Shown piece by piece: positions 35,335-46,900 of a stretch of DNA of 64,000 nucleotides. A program made the position numbers and the translations under genes. The stretch comes from Meloidogyne chitwoodi (taxonomy: Eukaryota; Nematoda; Chromadorea; Rhabditida; Meloidogynidae). The notes under the pieces are model-generated. The model was given only the letters and a program-made list of their open reading frames with translations, had not been told where the DNA came from and made no database searches. Every line of letters starts with the position of its first letter. Positions within the stretch are counted from its first letter, which is position 1. The stretch covers positions 2,666,001 through 2,730,000 of the forward strand of contig JACZZP010000003.1 in assembly GCA_015183035.1 (NCBI GenBank). Reading direction: 5' to 3'.

Positions 35335-36630
35335 ATGGTTAAGCGTCACTTATCAGACAAAAAGAATATTTTACATGAACAGCCGTCATCGAAAATATCA
35401 AAAAATGAAAGCAAGGTTTTATTTTGACATAAATTTTGAAAATTATTCGACCTCAGAATACTGCTGATGTTGATTTAATTGCTCAATTGGACAGTATTTT
35501 TCTTGTTAAACATTCTCCCACACTGATAAAGTTTTGGAATAGTTGTAGTTCAATTAATCCAAAGTCGCCAACTGGTATAATTTAAATTTTCCAATCTTTC
35601 CAATTAAAATTTTTCAGAAGCATTTGATTCAATTAATTCTCTCAAACTTATTGGCCCATTTCGTTTTTTAAATGATTTGAATAAATCAACAAAAAAGAAT
35701 AAAAATTTCAATTATTTATGTATCGATCGTTTCTCCACAGATTTGCCTGAAATGCAAACTTTTGCTATTTATCAAGGTGGTCGTTTTTGTTTTTGGCGTG
35801 ATTTACCTGATGAGGAGCCTATTTTTATTGTCAATATTTCAAATGATAAAAAATTATCTTCAAATTTTCCAATTTTTACAATTGCTGGAAATGAGGATCC
35901 ACTCTCAGCAATTTCTTTTTTGACTTCTATGAAAAAACAAAAATTGAATACTATTTTTGAAAAAATACGAAAGCAGCCAGAAATGATGTCAAAATTGAAA
36001 ATTTATCAAGACAAGAAATTCTTGGAAGGACTGAAAAAGAAAAGGAATCAAATTACTGTTCGCTTTTTTAAATTTTTTATTAATTCCTAAAATAACTATT
36101 TTTAGCTAGGAAAGCCTCTACACGGATTGGGTATTAACGTGAAGGTTGTTAAAGATGTGGGATATAGACCAGTCACGGAAAATACGAGTTAGTTCATTTT
36201 ATATTAGAAAAACATGCTGAGGGACTAGAATTTTATTTCAGTAGAGATCTTAAAAATGTATTTTCCTTTATTTCCTCAAATAATTCCAGAAAAATTACGT
36301 GATGATATTATTGCTTTTGCAACAGTGAAGGATGAGGCACAGAAAGCAGTACTGAAACAAAATTTATTGCAAATTTATTCCTATGTGCAGGTTATTTTTT
36401 TATTTTTTCCTCATTTTATTTTTTAGTTTGCAAACGATGAAATGGATTTTGGAATGGGACTTGAATTTGGTCACGATCTTTTTATCTCAAATTATGAGTG
36501 TTTTGATGGAATGGCTAAAAGTGTTCTTGAAGTTGTTTATGGCTTATTAAATCGTGAAGTATTTACAAAAATTTTGCAAGCACAATGGGAGAATGGACGA
36601 AGGAGTAATGACAAGGCATTGATTGTTTAA
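35335..36630 (+). CDS. Histone PARylation factor 1 (HPF1)
   Basis: Five or six exons. The early F-W-N-S-C-S-S-I-N-P block, then L-K-L-I-G-P-F, then L-P-E-M-Q-T-F (about 35740), L-H-G-L-G-I-N-V-K-V (about 36122) and D-V-G-Y-R-P-V, and finally F-A-N-D-E-M-D-F-G-M-G-L-E-F-G (about 36427) match HPF1 in order. HPF1 completes the active site of PARP1/2 and redirects ADP-ribosylation to serine. The catalytic acidic pair lies in the N-D-E segment of the last block and is kept. The start at 35335 (M-V-K-R-H) gives a short basic N-terminus. The gene ends at 36630 and converges with the ribosomal protein gene. Confidence 0.85.
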
Positions 36631-36940
36631 ATTTTTCAGCTTGTGTAAAATAGCCTGTGCAACGTTTTTTTGAAACGAATTAATCTCTAAATATGCCTTA
36701 TTTTTGATCATTACGTTTTCGATTTTCAATGCTTTTATTTTTTTGATCTCTGTTTTTTGAATAAAAAATCTCTTCCCATATGCTTTAAATTTAAATGTCA
36801 TATGTGTTACAATTATATTCTCTACTTTAACCTAATTCTAAACAAGAAGTTCTTTTATTTTCCCTTTGAAAACAAAAACAGAATTTTGATACATTAAACA
36901 ATTTCATTAACAAAATCACCTCTAACAAATTTCATTATTC

Positions 36941-37481
36941 TTAAATATTACTTGGATACAACATTACACGGATTCGTTTTCCCATAGCCTTGGGTGGTAA
37001 ATTGTGTCGAAACTTTGCACGAACCATGCCAGAATTTCCATGTGTACGAGTAACTCGACCCCAAATTGCACGAATTCGCGTTTTTGGCCCTCCACCACGT
37101 GCAATTTTCTTATGGCCTTTGTAGACATAAACAGCGCGTTTTCCAAGATAGAAATTTGCCGCTTCCTATAAAAATAATTTTTAAATAAAAAAATTATAAA
37201 AAAAACCTTATCATTAACTCCATCCAATTTTAGAAGTGAAGTATTCTCGTACTGATTGCGCTGACCGCGTTTATATCCAGTGAAAATTGCCTAAAATTTA
37301 AAAATTGTTTGTGAAATGAATAATTGCCATCGGTTAATAACAGAATAATAAATTTCAGTGCAAAATAATTAAAAAATACTTTGACATAAAGCCGGCGCGC
37401 ACGTTTAGGACCAGGGCGACGGCGAGTTGCCACCGTTTTTGCCGCTTTGGCATTTTGAACTGGTTCACTCGTATCCATCAT
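36941..37481 (-). CDS. rpl-33: Large-subunit ribosomal protein eL33 (RPL35A)
   Basis: Three exons with a start at 37481 (M-M-D-T-S) and stop at 36941-36943. The N-terminus is Ala/Lys/Arg-rich ([15 protein letters not shown]). This is followed by [28 protein letters not shown], and [21 protein letters not shown], which are diagnostic for eL33. It is a component of the cytosolic 60S ribosome. It lies 123 bp downstream of YJU2 on the same strand, a spacing typical of nematode operons. Confidence 0.95.
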
Positions 37482-37604
37482 TTTTGTTTAGAATATTTAA
37501 AAATAAAATTGACCTAAAAATATTAGTTTAAAGACTACAAAATAAAAATATATTAAATTGTAAAGTCAACAGTTAAAAAGATAAATTTTTTATTGAAAAT
37601 TTAT

Positions 37605-38645
37605 TCATTTATTTATCACATTTTTCTTTTTCTTTACAATTGAATTCAATAAATTTGCTTGTGCTGACGTTCTCTTTGTTGTATAATCAATTGAAGGTTT
37701 TATATATACACCTTTATCATTAAAATTTTTTAATTTTGTTCCAACAAATTTTTCAACTTCACTTTTCAATACAACCGATTTAAATGAACTACTAGGGCCA
37801 TTTAAATCTTCTTCATCTTCTTCTTTTATCCTTTTGGTATATTTTCCACTAGTTTTTTCTACAAGTCTTTCAACTTCTTTCTCATCCTCTTCTTCTTGTT
37901 TTCTAAGACTTTCAGCAAATGAAAGAGCATCCTTCTGTTCAATTTGCTGTAAATAACCCATTGTGTCTACACTTTCTTGACGTCTATTAATTTCTTGTAA
38001 TTCCTCAATATGACCTTAAAAATTAAGGAATGTTTTAAAAACGCACCAAATCTTTAGAATACTGAAAAATAAATTTCAAACCTAATGCTTCCATTTCCAA
38101 TTTGCTTATTTTTGTTCTCTTTTCAAGCATTTTCATCGCATCTTCTTTTTCTTCCTTATCTTGTTCCTCGACTTTTTGCTCTTGTTCTTGCCAAAATTTG
38201 TAAACATCGAATAAACGAGTTGCTCCATTTTCAGCTTGATAGTCAACATTTTCAATATCAGTTTTGAATGTAATTTCAGCCAAACAATTTGGACAACTAA
38301 AAATCAATGTTTTTACTGAGACTTCGAAAATCCAAAAATAAAAAAGATATACCGAAAATAAAATCTGAAAATTCTAAGGCCAAGATAGCTTTCACCCTCT
38401 GCCGTTTCACGTCGCATATTGAACTTCTTTCCTTTATAAATGTATTCATTACAAGTATTGCATCGCATATTAAACGGAGTCATTACACGTTGGATAAATT
38501 GTCTGCTTCGGCCCCCAGATGCTTTTGGAATTTTGGATGGATCAAAGTCTGGCGGGTAGTATTTCTAAATTATAGTGTGTTATCAATATCCTATGAATTT
38601 AAATAAAGTTGAAACCTGAAAAACTTTCCTTTCCGTTCCTGTCAT
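37605..38645 (-). CDS. Splicing factor YJU2 (CCDC94/CWC16 family)
   Basis: About five exons from M-T-G-T-E-R-K-V (38645) to the stop at 37605-37607. Signature blocks: [13 protein letters not shown], then [20 protein letters not shown], then F-R-F-Y-I-R-C-P-N-C with A-E-I-T-F-K-T-D. The two C-x-x-C pairs form the zinc site. A long charged coiled-coil tail rich in E, K and R follows and ends K-K-K-K-N-V. YJU2 joins the spliceosome to promote the first catalytic step. Two genes of this window (with PRP16) therefore serve splicing catalysis. Confidence 0.92.
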
Positions 38646-39217
38646 ATTGAAGTTGTTGTATTATTAGTTAAAAAATATAAAAATCTAAAAATGATAAAAA
38701 CAAATTATTAAGTATATACATATAATATCTCGACACGCGATTTTAGTGCACATATTCAGGGATTTTTTGCATACCTTAATGCATATTTAGGCCTTTTTAT
38801 GAAAACATTAATAAAAATTCTCGAGTTAACAATTTTTCATGGAGTTGAGGAGAGAGTGTCAAAAAGAAGATAAAAGCGAAAGATAAAAAGAAAAAGAAAA
38901 TAGTAGAAAATATTTTGCATAGATGTGTCAAGTGAAAAATATATAATTAGTTGACACTTTGAAAGATCGCTGCAACATAAAAATACGGTTAGCGCTAATG
39001 TATTTGTTTCAAATTTGGCTTCTATTTTTTGGCTTGCTTTTTTCGATTGTTGTTCTTCTCCCGGAGCTCCGATCTCGAGATTTTCGACCTTTTTTTCGTT
39101 TTTTTTACTTTTTATCATTCGTTTTTCATTTACTCATTCGTTTTTTATATTTCATTTGTATTTTTTATGTTTCCCCGCTTGCGCACGCAAAACTTAAAAA
39201 TTTTAAAAAATAATTTA
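38646..39217. other. Intergenic, no recognised gene
   Basis: AT-rich with a T/C-rich stretch at about 39040-39160. Short open frames occur on both strands but show no family resemblance or consistent splice pattern. It probably contains the promoters of YJU2 (minus) and of any gene starting at 39218. Confidence 0.4.
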
Positions 39218-40150
39218 AAAATCTAAAATGAATAAAATTAAAGGTATTTGGACTGCTTCTGGACCTCCTGCAGATGTCTGTTGGTGGCTGCGGTTTACTT
39301 GTTTTTTTAATTTTTTAAAATTAATAATTTACTAATTTTTTGGAACAGCTCAGATATGTTCTTCATGCTCTACATGTTCAATGGAGTGCTCATCAACAAA
39401 GCACAACTTCCTCCTCAACTGACGTTAGTTTTTGGTTAATTTTTTAGTCAATTCACATTTATAGTCGCCCTGACTGGATTGACAGCTGTTCCAATGGCTC
39501 CGGTTTTTTTATTTTATTAGAATATCTTTATTTTGAGTTTTGTCAGCATGCTCGCCATGATGATCTTCTGCATCTGCTCATCATTGGTACCAGTCATCAA
39601 CATGGTTTCATTTTAAATGTTATTAGAATATTTTCATTTTTTAAATCTAGATTTGAACATGAACGCAAGGAGCCCTGTGTCTTCCGCATCATGTACGCAA
39701 GGAGCCTTGTTCTCCGAGGAGCCCTGTACATTTGGTGGCGTGTGGTGTAGTCCTTTTTTTATTTTTTTTGGGTCGGGCCCCTCCTTTTTTAGCCAGATGT
39801 GCACCTCCATATCGATGCTGCTGCTCTCAACATGCTGGCCTACAACATCTTCATGGCTTGCTCTTCATGATCACCACCCACTCTTCCGATCTACATGCTG
39901 TGTAAGCTTTAATTTTTTTAATAAAAAACAATTAAAAATTTGCAAAAAATTGCGCGAGCGATTGACCCCAATTTCCTTTTTTATTTTTTTGTTTGTCTTA
40001 TTTTTGTCCTTGTTTTGTCTTGACTTGTCTTTTATTTTTTTTTTGCTTTTTCAAGACTAGCTTCAACAGATGTCTTCAGAATTCAATGCAACATATGAAC
40101 AACATTGATGGCAGCAAGCAAAGTGGATGGGATGTTTCAGCATGTAATTG
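39218..40150 (+). CDS. Possible gene of unknown type in GC-richer exon-like pieces
   Basis: Between T-rich introns lie GC-richer blocks bounded by plausible splice signals: 39218-39289, 39349-39422, 39465-39499, 39548-39588, about 39650-39750 and 39793-39900. One frame of the blocks is hydrophobic (for example M-F-F-M-L-Y-M-F-N-G-V and M-L-A-M-M-I-F-C-I-C), which would suggest membrane segments. I could not join all blocks in one frame without stops, and 'aaggagccctgt' recurs three times near 39665-39740. It may be a membrane-protein gene, a decayed gene or a non-coding transcript. I do not recognise it. Confidence 0.3.
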
Positions 40151-40460
40151 AAATGAAAACAAAAAAGTCATGTGATTGAGAGGTTAGGTGTTTTTTTCTA
40201 AAATTCGAAAATCGATTAAAGAAAGCTTTAGGGTCGCGCTGCTCGTTTTTTTATAATTTAAATCTTTGGCATTCTGTTTATTTTTGAGAAATGTAAAATA
40301 GTGTAGACAGAGAAGCAAAGAATTTGTCTCTTTGAGTACGAAGCTAAGAGTCTGAGAAAATATTTTTTCTTTTCTTTTTTTTTTTCCATTTTTAAACGTT
40401 CCGGTCGTGTTTGTCCCTAGAAGCATTTTTATTTATCATTTTCTTTTTCTTTTCTTCTAC

Positions 40461-43400
40461 ATGCAGATACAAAATCTCGTTCCAGATGGGACTTTTCGTA
40501 AAGTTCGCAACAATATTGACAGATTATTTGACAAAAATCTTGCAGATTTAATTCGAGGAATTAGAAATAACAAGGAGAATGAGGTTTCTTTTTGAAACAC
40601 TTCAGATTTTTAATAACTTTTTTAGTCACGTTACATTGGCGCTTGTATTGAAGATATCAAAGTTGAATTGCGGCAGGACTCAAATTTTGTCAAGGCTAAT
40701 GCTATTGAAAAATTAGCTTATGTTCGTATTCTTTAAAAAGAAAAAAGTTTAAACCTTTTGTTTAGCTTCAAATGCTTGGTTATGACATTTCTTGGGCGTC
40801 TTTTAATATTATCGAAGTTATGGCCAGCACGAAATTTAATGAAAAACGAATTGGATATTTTTCGGCTACTCAAGCTTTTAATGATGAAACAGATGTTTTG
40901 ATGCTTACAACAAATCTGATTAGAAAAGACTTACAAAGTTCAAATCTCTATGATGTCGGCATTGCATTAAGTGGGCTTTCTTGTTTTGTTACTACAGATT
41001 TGGCTCAAGATCTTGAAAAGGATGTTGTTAATTTGGTATAAATTTATTTAAAAAAATTTCTTTACTTTAACATTTTAAAGCTTTCATCAAGTCGTCCCTA
41101 TGTCCGAAAGAAAGCGTTATTACTCCTTTTTAAAATGTTTTTAAAATATCCTGATGCATTAAGAACAATGTTTCCAAAGTTGAAGGAGAGATTAGAGGAC
41201 CAAGATCCAGGCAAAATATCTTTTTTTAGATTTTATTTAGAAACAAATACTTTAAGGTGTTCAAAGTGCTGCTGTAAATGTTGTTTGTGAACTTGCTCGT
41301 AAAAATCCAAGAAATTATTTACCTTTACAAAATATATTTTTTAAATTATTGAATACCTCTTCGAATAATTGGATGCTTATTAAAATAATTAAATTGTTTG
41401 GATCATTGGTATATTTTTCAATGATTAATTTGCATTATTTTTTCAATCAAGGTACCTTTCGAACCAAAATTGGGTCGTCGATTGCTTGAACCTTTAACGA
41501 GTTTGATAAATTCAACATCAGCAATGTCTTTGCTTTATGAGGTTTTTTAATTTAAAATATATAGTGAAAACTTTATTTTAGTGCATCAACACTGTTATTG
41601 CAATTTTAATAAGTATATCATCTGAAGGTCCCGGCGATTACACTCCGAGCATCCAGGTATTTTTTATATTTTTTATAAAAAGTTTTTTCTGTTTTAGCTC
41701 TGTGTTCAAAAGCTTGGTGTTTTGATTGAAGATTCCGATCAAAATTTGGTAATTTTCTCTATTGAAATTAAAAGCATAATTAACCTTTTGTTTTTCAGAA
41801 ATATTTGGGACTTTTAGCTATGGGACGAATTCTTCAAACTCACCCTAAAGCAGTTCAAGCACACAAAGATATTGTTTTGAGATGTTTGGATGATAAAGAC
41901 GAAAGTATACGTTTACGTGCATTAGATTTATTATATGGAATGATTTCAAAAAAGAACATTATGGAGATTGTGCGTAAATTGATGGAACATTTGGAAAATG
42001 CTGAGGTTTTTAATAGACTTACTAAATGTTTCTAACATTATTTTAAAATCAGGGTTCGTTCTATCGTGATGAATTACTTCGACAAATTGTGGCAATATGT
42101 TCACATGACAATTACAAATATATTACAAATTTTGAATGGTAAATTTTTTAATTTTATAACAAGAACAACCTATTTTTTGTTAGGTATATTTCTGTGCTTG
42201 TCGAGTTAACCAAAGTTGATGGAACAAAGTATGGCGTACTTATTGCTGAACAACTTCAGGATGTTGCCGTTCGCGTTCAATCTGTCAGACATTTTGCTGT
42301 CTCTCAAATGGTTCTTCTCGTTCAAAATGTTCAACCATTATTACAGGTTTTTTATTCTTCTGTTAAGCATTTTATCCTAAATTTTTAGGGTAATAGCGCT
42401 ACTCAACGTACAAATATGGCAGAGGTATTATTAGCTGCTGCGTGGATTTGTGGAGAATATGCACAGCATATAAATGATGTTGATTCACTTTTAGATGCAA
42501 TGCTTAGGGTCAAGTTATCTGTTGTTCCTGGCGCTTTACTAAGCGTTTTTCTACAAAATATGCTTAAACTTTATGCTCTACAATTGTGTAAATTGGAAGC
42601 GGATGAAGATTGGGACGGTGTTGAGACCTTAGACAATTTGTTTTGCTCAAAACTACCAGAGTTTCAGTATATGGATCATTTGGAAGCTCAGGAGAGGGTG
42701 AGGAATTTAGTTAGCAAAAATTAATTTTTTTAAATATTTTATTTAGTCATCCAATTTTCTTGCTTTGCTCAAATTTGTTACAATAAAGCATGCTGATAAA
42801 ATTAAAATCGGTGCTAGTATAGCTAAATGTTTCGAAGATGAACTTAATCCAGTTGCTCCAAAAGCACAACGACGCGTTCCTTTACCTGAAGGGTTTTAAA
42901 TTTATTAGCAAAAATATGAATAATTTTTATATTTTAAGTTTGAATTTGGATGAATGGATAAACGAACCAGTTATTTCTGAGGATGAAGAAGATGAAGACG
43001 ATTCAAGCTTAAATTTATCAGATAATGAGGTTTTTTATTTAAAAATTTAATAATTTTTTATTATTATTTTAGATCAATCCTTCATCTTATGGAATTGAAA
43101 ATCTCCAACAGCATGGAAAAGAAGCAAAAAATTCAACAACTAAAATTGATCAAAAACATCAAGAATCTTATGGTGAAAATTCCATAAATGGAGTAGTTTC
43201 AACCTCTCAATGTAAAATTCAAAAAGAATCAGAAGAAAAACGTCGTCAATTTGAACAGCAGAACAACCCTTTCTACGTTAAGGATAATCCAAAACAAAAG
43301 TTGAAAGCATCGAAAAACTCGGATTTGGCTAATAACACATTAAGAATTCAACAGGTTTTTAATAATTTTGTTTTCTTATGTTGGGAAATAATATTTACTT

Positions 43401-44192
43401 GTGTCTATAGGAAAGTCAACAAATTCAAAATCCTTTGGAAATTGCTGGTGTTTTCGGTTTGGATAAATTTCTGAAGCAACAAGATTCCACCATTCATTGG
43501 AAGACTTTAGATAAAAAAATTGATCATTTATCTGAAAAGAAGAGAAAAACTACAACAAACTTTGGAAAAAAACGAAAAGAAAATTTATTTAAAACAAGCG
43601 ATAATGAAGAAAAAAATAGGAGAGGGATGGATCAACATTTTGAAGAGAATAATAATAACAATATAATTTACAAAGGTGATGGTGAAATGCCAGAAGGAGC
43701 ACTTTCTAGTTCAGACGAAGATGAAAAGGTTTTTTTTTAATTTTTTAATTATAAGAAGAAAATTTTTCAGTTAACTGACAATTTTTTAAATATTCAACTG
43801 GTAGAAGTTACGGAAAATGTGGTTGACGATACCTCTACAACAACTAAAATTACTAAAAGAAGACGAAAGTATAAAGGAAAAATAATTGATAATAAAGAAG
43901 CAGTAGAAGATGGAACAACAGAAAAAACAAAAAAAATTGTTAAGAAAAAGGGAAGCAATAAAAACTTTCAAGAAAATAAAAAACAGAAAAAGAAGACAAA
44001 ATTGGATGATAATAGTTCAAGGAAAGAAGAATATGTTTGCATTGACTCACCAATAAATAATGTTGTGGTGGAGAGGAGTGCACATGATGATGAGGTGGGG
44101 GTTATTTTTCTATCAATTAAAAAAATAAAATTTTTATTAAAAAAATTTTATTTTTTAAGAAACTTATTTCATTGGATGATGATCCAGTGTAA
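40461..44192 (+). CDS. apd-3: AP-3 complex subunit delta
   Basis: About 16 exons. The N-terminal adaptin trunk reads D-R-L-F-D-K-N-L-A-D-L-I-R-G-I-R, L-G-Y-D-I-S-W-A-S-F-N-I-I-E-V, N-N-W-M-L-I-K-I-I-K-L-F-G, S-A-M-S-L-L-Y-E-C-I-N-T-V and L-D-D-K-D-E-S-I-R-L-R-A-L-D-L-L-Y-G-M. The trunk ends at P-V-A-P-K-A-Q-R-R-V-P-L-P-E-G and W-I-N-E-P. A long acidic then Lys-rich hinge follows, including E-M-P-E-G-A-L. AP-3 sorts cargo to lysosome-related organelles. The stop at 44190-44192 follows soon after the hinge (S-L-D-D-D-P-V). The C-terminal ear seen in vertebrate delta is not found in the next 500 bp. The start is uncertain: ATG at 40461 overlaps an acceptor-like 'cttctacatgcag', so an upstream first exon is possible. 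Confidence 0.9.
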
Positions 44193-44723
44193 TAAAATAA
44201 TATACATAGCAACAACTTTTTTTTCGGCCATAAAATCGTCAAAAAATTTGATTTAAGTAAACTTTTTTTAGTTCTAAATTTTTTTATAATTTTACTCTAT
44301 TATTAATCATTTCTAATTTTTTATTTCTTAATACGTAATTTTGTAAAAAAAATTTTTGTGATTAAGTAACTACACTCTAAACATTCCAACTCCAAAGGCT
44401 TTTTTATATTAATTTTCCGGTTGTATTTTTATTTTTTCTTGTAATTTTTTTTGTATTTTTTCTGCTTATACAAAGTGTATTTTTCTTTGTTAATTGTTTC
44501 AGGTTTTAGGAAAAGTTGTAATATTGGATTTTATATAAAATAAGACTATCAGTAAGTTTTGAATCTGCAACCTCTCTTCATTACTTGATAGGCTTTTTCG
44601 CTCACACATTATTAAATGTTTTAAATAGTTTTTTAAAATAACCTCTAATTACTTAAATATTTTATATTTTTTTGTACAAAATTAAATGTTACAGATTAAA
44701 TTAGAAATTTACAAAAAAAATTT
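44193..44723. other. Convergent intergenic stretch
   Basis: T-rich DNA between the 3' ends of AP-3 delta and the receptor gene. A weak tRNA-like stretch with 'gcaacctctcttcattacttgatag' near 44560-44610 is too degraded to classify. No gene seen. Confidence 0.4.
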
Positions 44724-46900
44724 TTATAGTCTATACTCGTTCTCTCCTTCATCTTCCTCATTTATTTCAATTTTTCTCCTTTCATTTTCTTTAAACAATT
44801 GACCATTTATTGGTTTATTTGGTTCTAAAAACTTTGGTGTTGTATTTTCAGTATTATTTTTTTCTAATATTTTTGCTTGTCGTTCCCTCCATAAGAGAAC
44901 AGTTGTTGTTGATAAAGAATCTTGTACAACAGCAAATTTTTCATTTGCAAGTGTTGAATCACTTTTCCCGTCTGTTTTTGAATTTTTATGGTTAAGTTTC
45001 CAGTAAGGTGAATATAAAGTTAATAGGAGAAGTTTTCGTCTTTTTGTATTGAGCATTTGTTGAACAACCTTTTTTAAAATGGGAGAAAGTTTAAAAATGG
45101 TAGAAAGTTTAAAAATAGATAAAGTTTTAAAAAATTAAGGAAACTTTAAAAAAATTAGAAAAAAAGGAAGAAAATTAGTATAAAAAAAGTTATGTACTTC
45201 TCGAAATTGTGCAGACATTCCACAGTAAATTGCAAATCGTAAAGGGTATGAAATTACAATTAGAACATTTCTATTAAGAAAAAAATAAAAAATTTTATGA
45301 AAAAAGAATTTTACCTAATAATTAAAAGTTTATTAAGTGTTGCATAATGATGAATAAAAGTTAGTCTAAAAACAACCGCGCCAACATGTACAGAAAAAAT
45401 AAGTGCTGCTGGAATTTCAGTGATAAGAAAGAGAAAAATGATTGCGAGTAGCATCTAAAAAAAATTTTTTTTGAATTATGAAATTTAAGTTTATTAGTTT
45501 TAAGAAAGTTCAAAAGTTTTTCGAAATTTCGGGTTTTAATTTTTCAATTAAATTTAAAAAAAATACCCTAGTATTTTGCCTTAATCCATTTACTCGTTTT
45601 GTGTCAGAAATGCTACATCTTGCTGCTGCATTTGTTTTAGGAATATTGCTATTAAAACTAAATCCACTTTCATCAAAAGAATAACGAACATCTTTATTAA
45701 TAAAAGGCATAGTGTTGGAGGGAGATCTTTCTGGTGAAATTTCTGAATATTTCCTTTGAGGTTGTCGTGGTGTTCTGAAAGGGTTTTTTAAATATATTTT
45801 TCTTTTTTTTCTATTTTTAAAATTTAAACCTTCCAATCAAAATGGCATGTTTTTTGTCTGCTTCCCTTATTGCTATAAGCAATTTCCAAGTAAAAAATAC
45901 AAGTAAAATGCATGGGAGTGTATGCACTAATATTGTATGAAGCCCATACAATGATAAATGATACAAGTTATTACCCACAAAATGAATAAGAGTAGTTTGA
46001 GACATAACACAAATAGAACGAGTATCTTAAAAATTGTAAAAGATTATTAAAAATTTTAAATTTAAAAAAGAGTTTTTTTAATTATTACTATTTGTTCGAG
46101 TATCAAAAATATTAAAAGATTGGTTATAGTTTGCAAAAAGTTCTGGGGCATAAATCCAAATTGAAGCAACTGATATGCACACAACTATCTTTAATAATAA
46201 TAATTTTTTAATATTTGTATTAATTTATATTTTTACCTGTTTACTTCTATGCATTGTGCATTGTTTTTGTACAAGTTTGGGCATACAAATATAAATAAAC
46301 CTTTAAATATTTTTGAAAAAATATATATAAAATTAAAGAGAGGATTAAGTACCTTTGAATAGCTAAATAGACTGTTAACCATATGGCAGAGGTGTGAAAC
46401 ATTGATGGCAAAATTGTAGCTAAATAAGGAAAGAGCCAACACCAAAAAGGTGGAAGGCCTTGGTGTTTATCAGTTTCAAACCCGTGGAATGTATAATAAT
46501 AAATAAGCCAGGGGCAACATACAAGTCCAGTTAAGAGCTAGAAAAATATAAAATTGACTTTTAATAAAGATATTCTCCTAATAACATGTGTATATTAAAT
46601 AATTATATCCAAATTTAACCTCACTAATAGCCATTGCGCCAAGTACAAAATTCGTAGGTGTTCTTAAGGAACGGTGTGAAAGAACAATTACAATGAATGA
46701 ATTTGTAAGTACAGTTATAGAAACAACAAGAGGCATTAAAAACCCATAAAGTGGAAGAGCCCAGTCTAATGGAACCTTTAAAATAACGTTTTTTGATAAA
46801 ATTTAAAATTGTATAAGTTTGCCTTTGAATTAATTTTAATTTCTCGGCATAATGGTGGTTGTTGGAATAAACATTCAGGCCAATCACTTTGTTTATCCAT
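44724..46900 (-). CDS. Peptide GPCR of the DMSR (myosuppressin/FMRFamide receptor-like) type
   Basis: About nine exons, start M-D-K-Q-S-D-W at 46900, stop at 44724-44726. Seven hydrophobic segments can be followed: TM1 around W-A-L-P-L-Y-G-F, TM2 with T-N-F-V-L-G-A-M-A-I-S, TM3 ending W-L-T-V-Y-L-A-I-Q-R-Y (in place of DRY), TM4, TM5 with L-P-C-I-L-L-V-F-F-T, TM6 with I-I-F-L-F-L-I-T-E-I-P-A-A-L-I-F, and TM7 with S-Y-P-L-R-F-A-I-Y-C-G-M-S. TM6 and TM7 wording is typical of DMSR receptors, which respond to FMRFamide-like peptides in nematodes. The third intracellular loop and C-tail are long and polar. The first intron (46776-46822, 47 nt) appears to be GC-AG. The ligand cannot be predicted. 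Confidence 0.82.
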
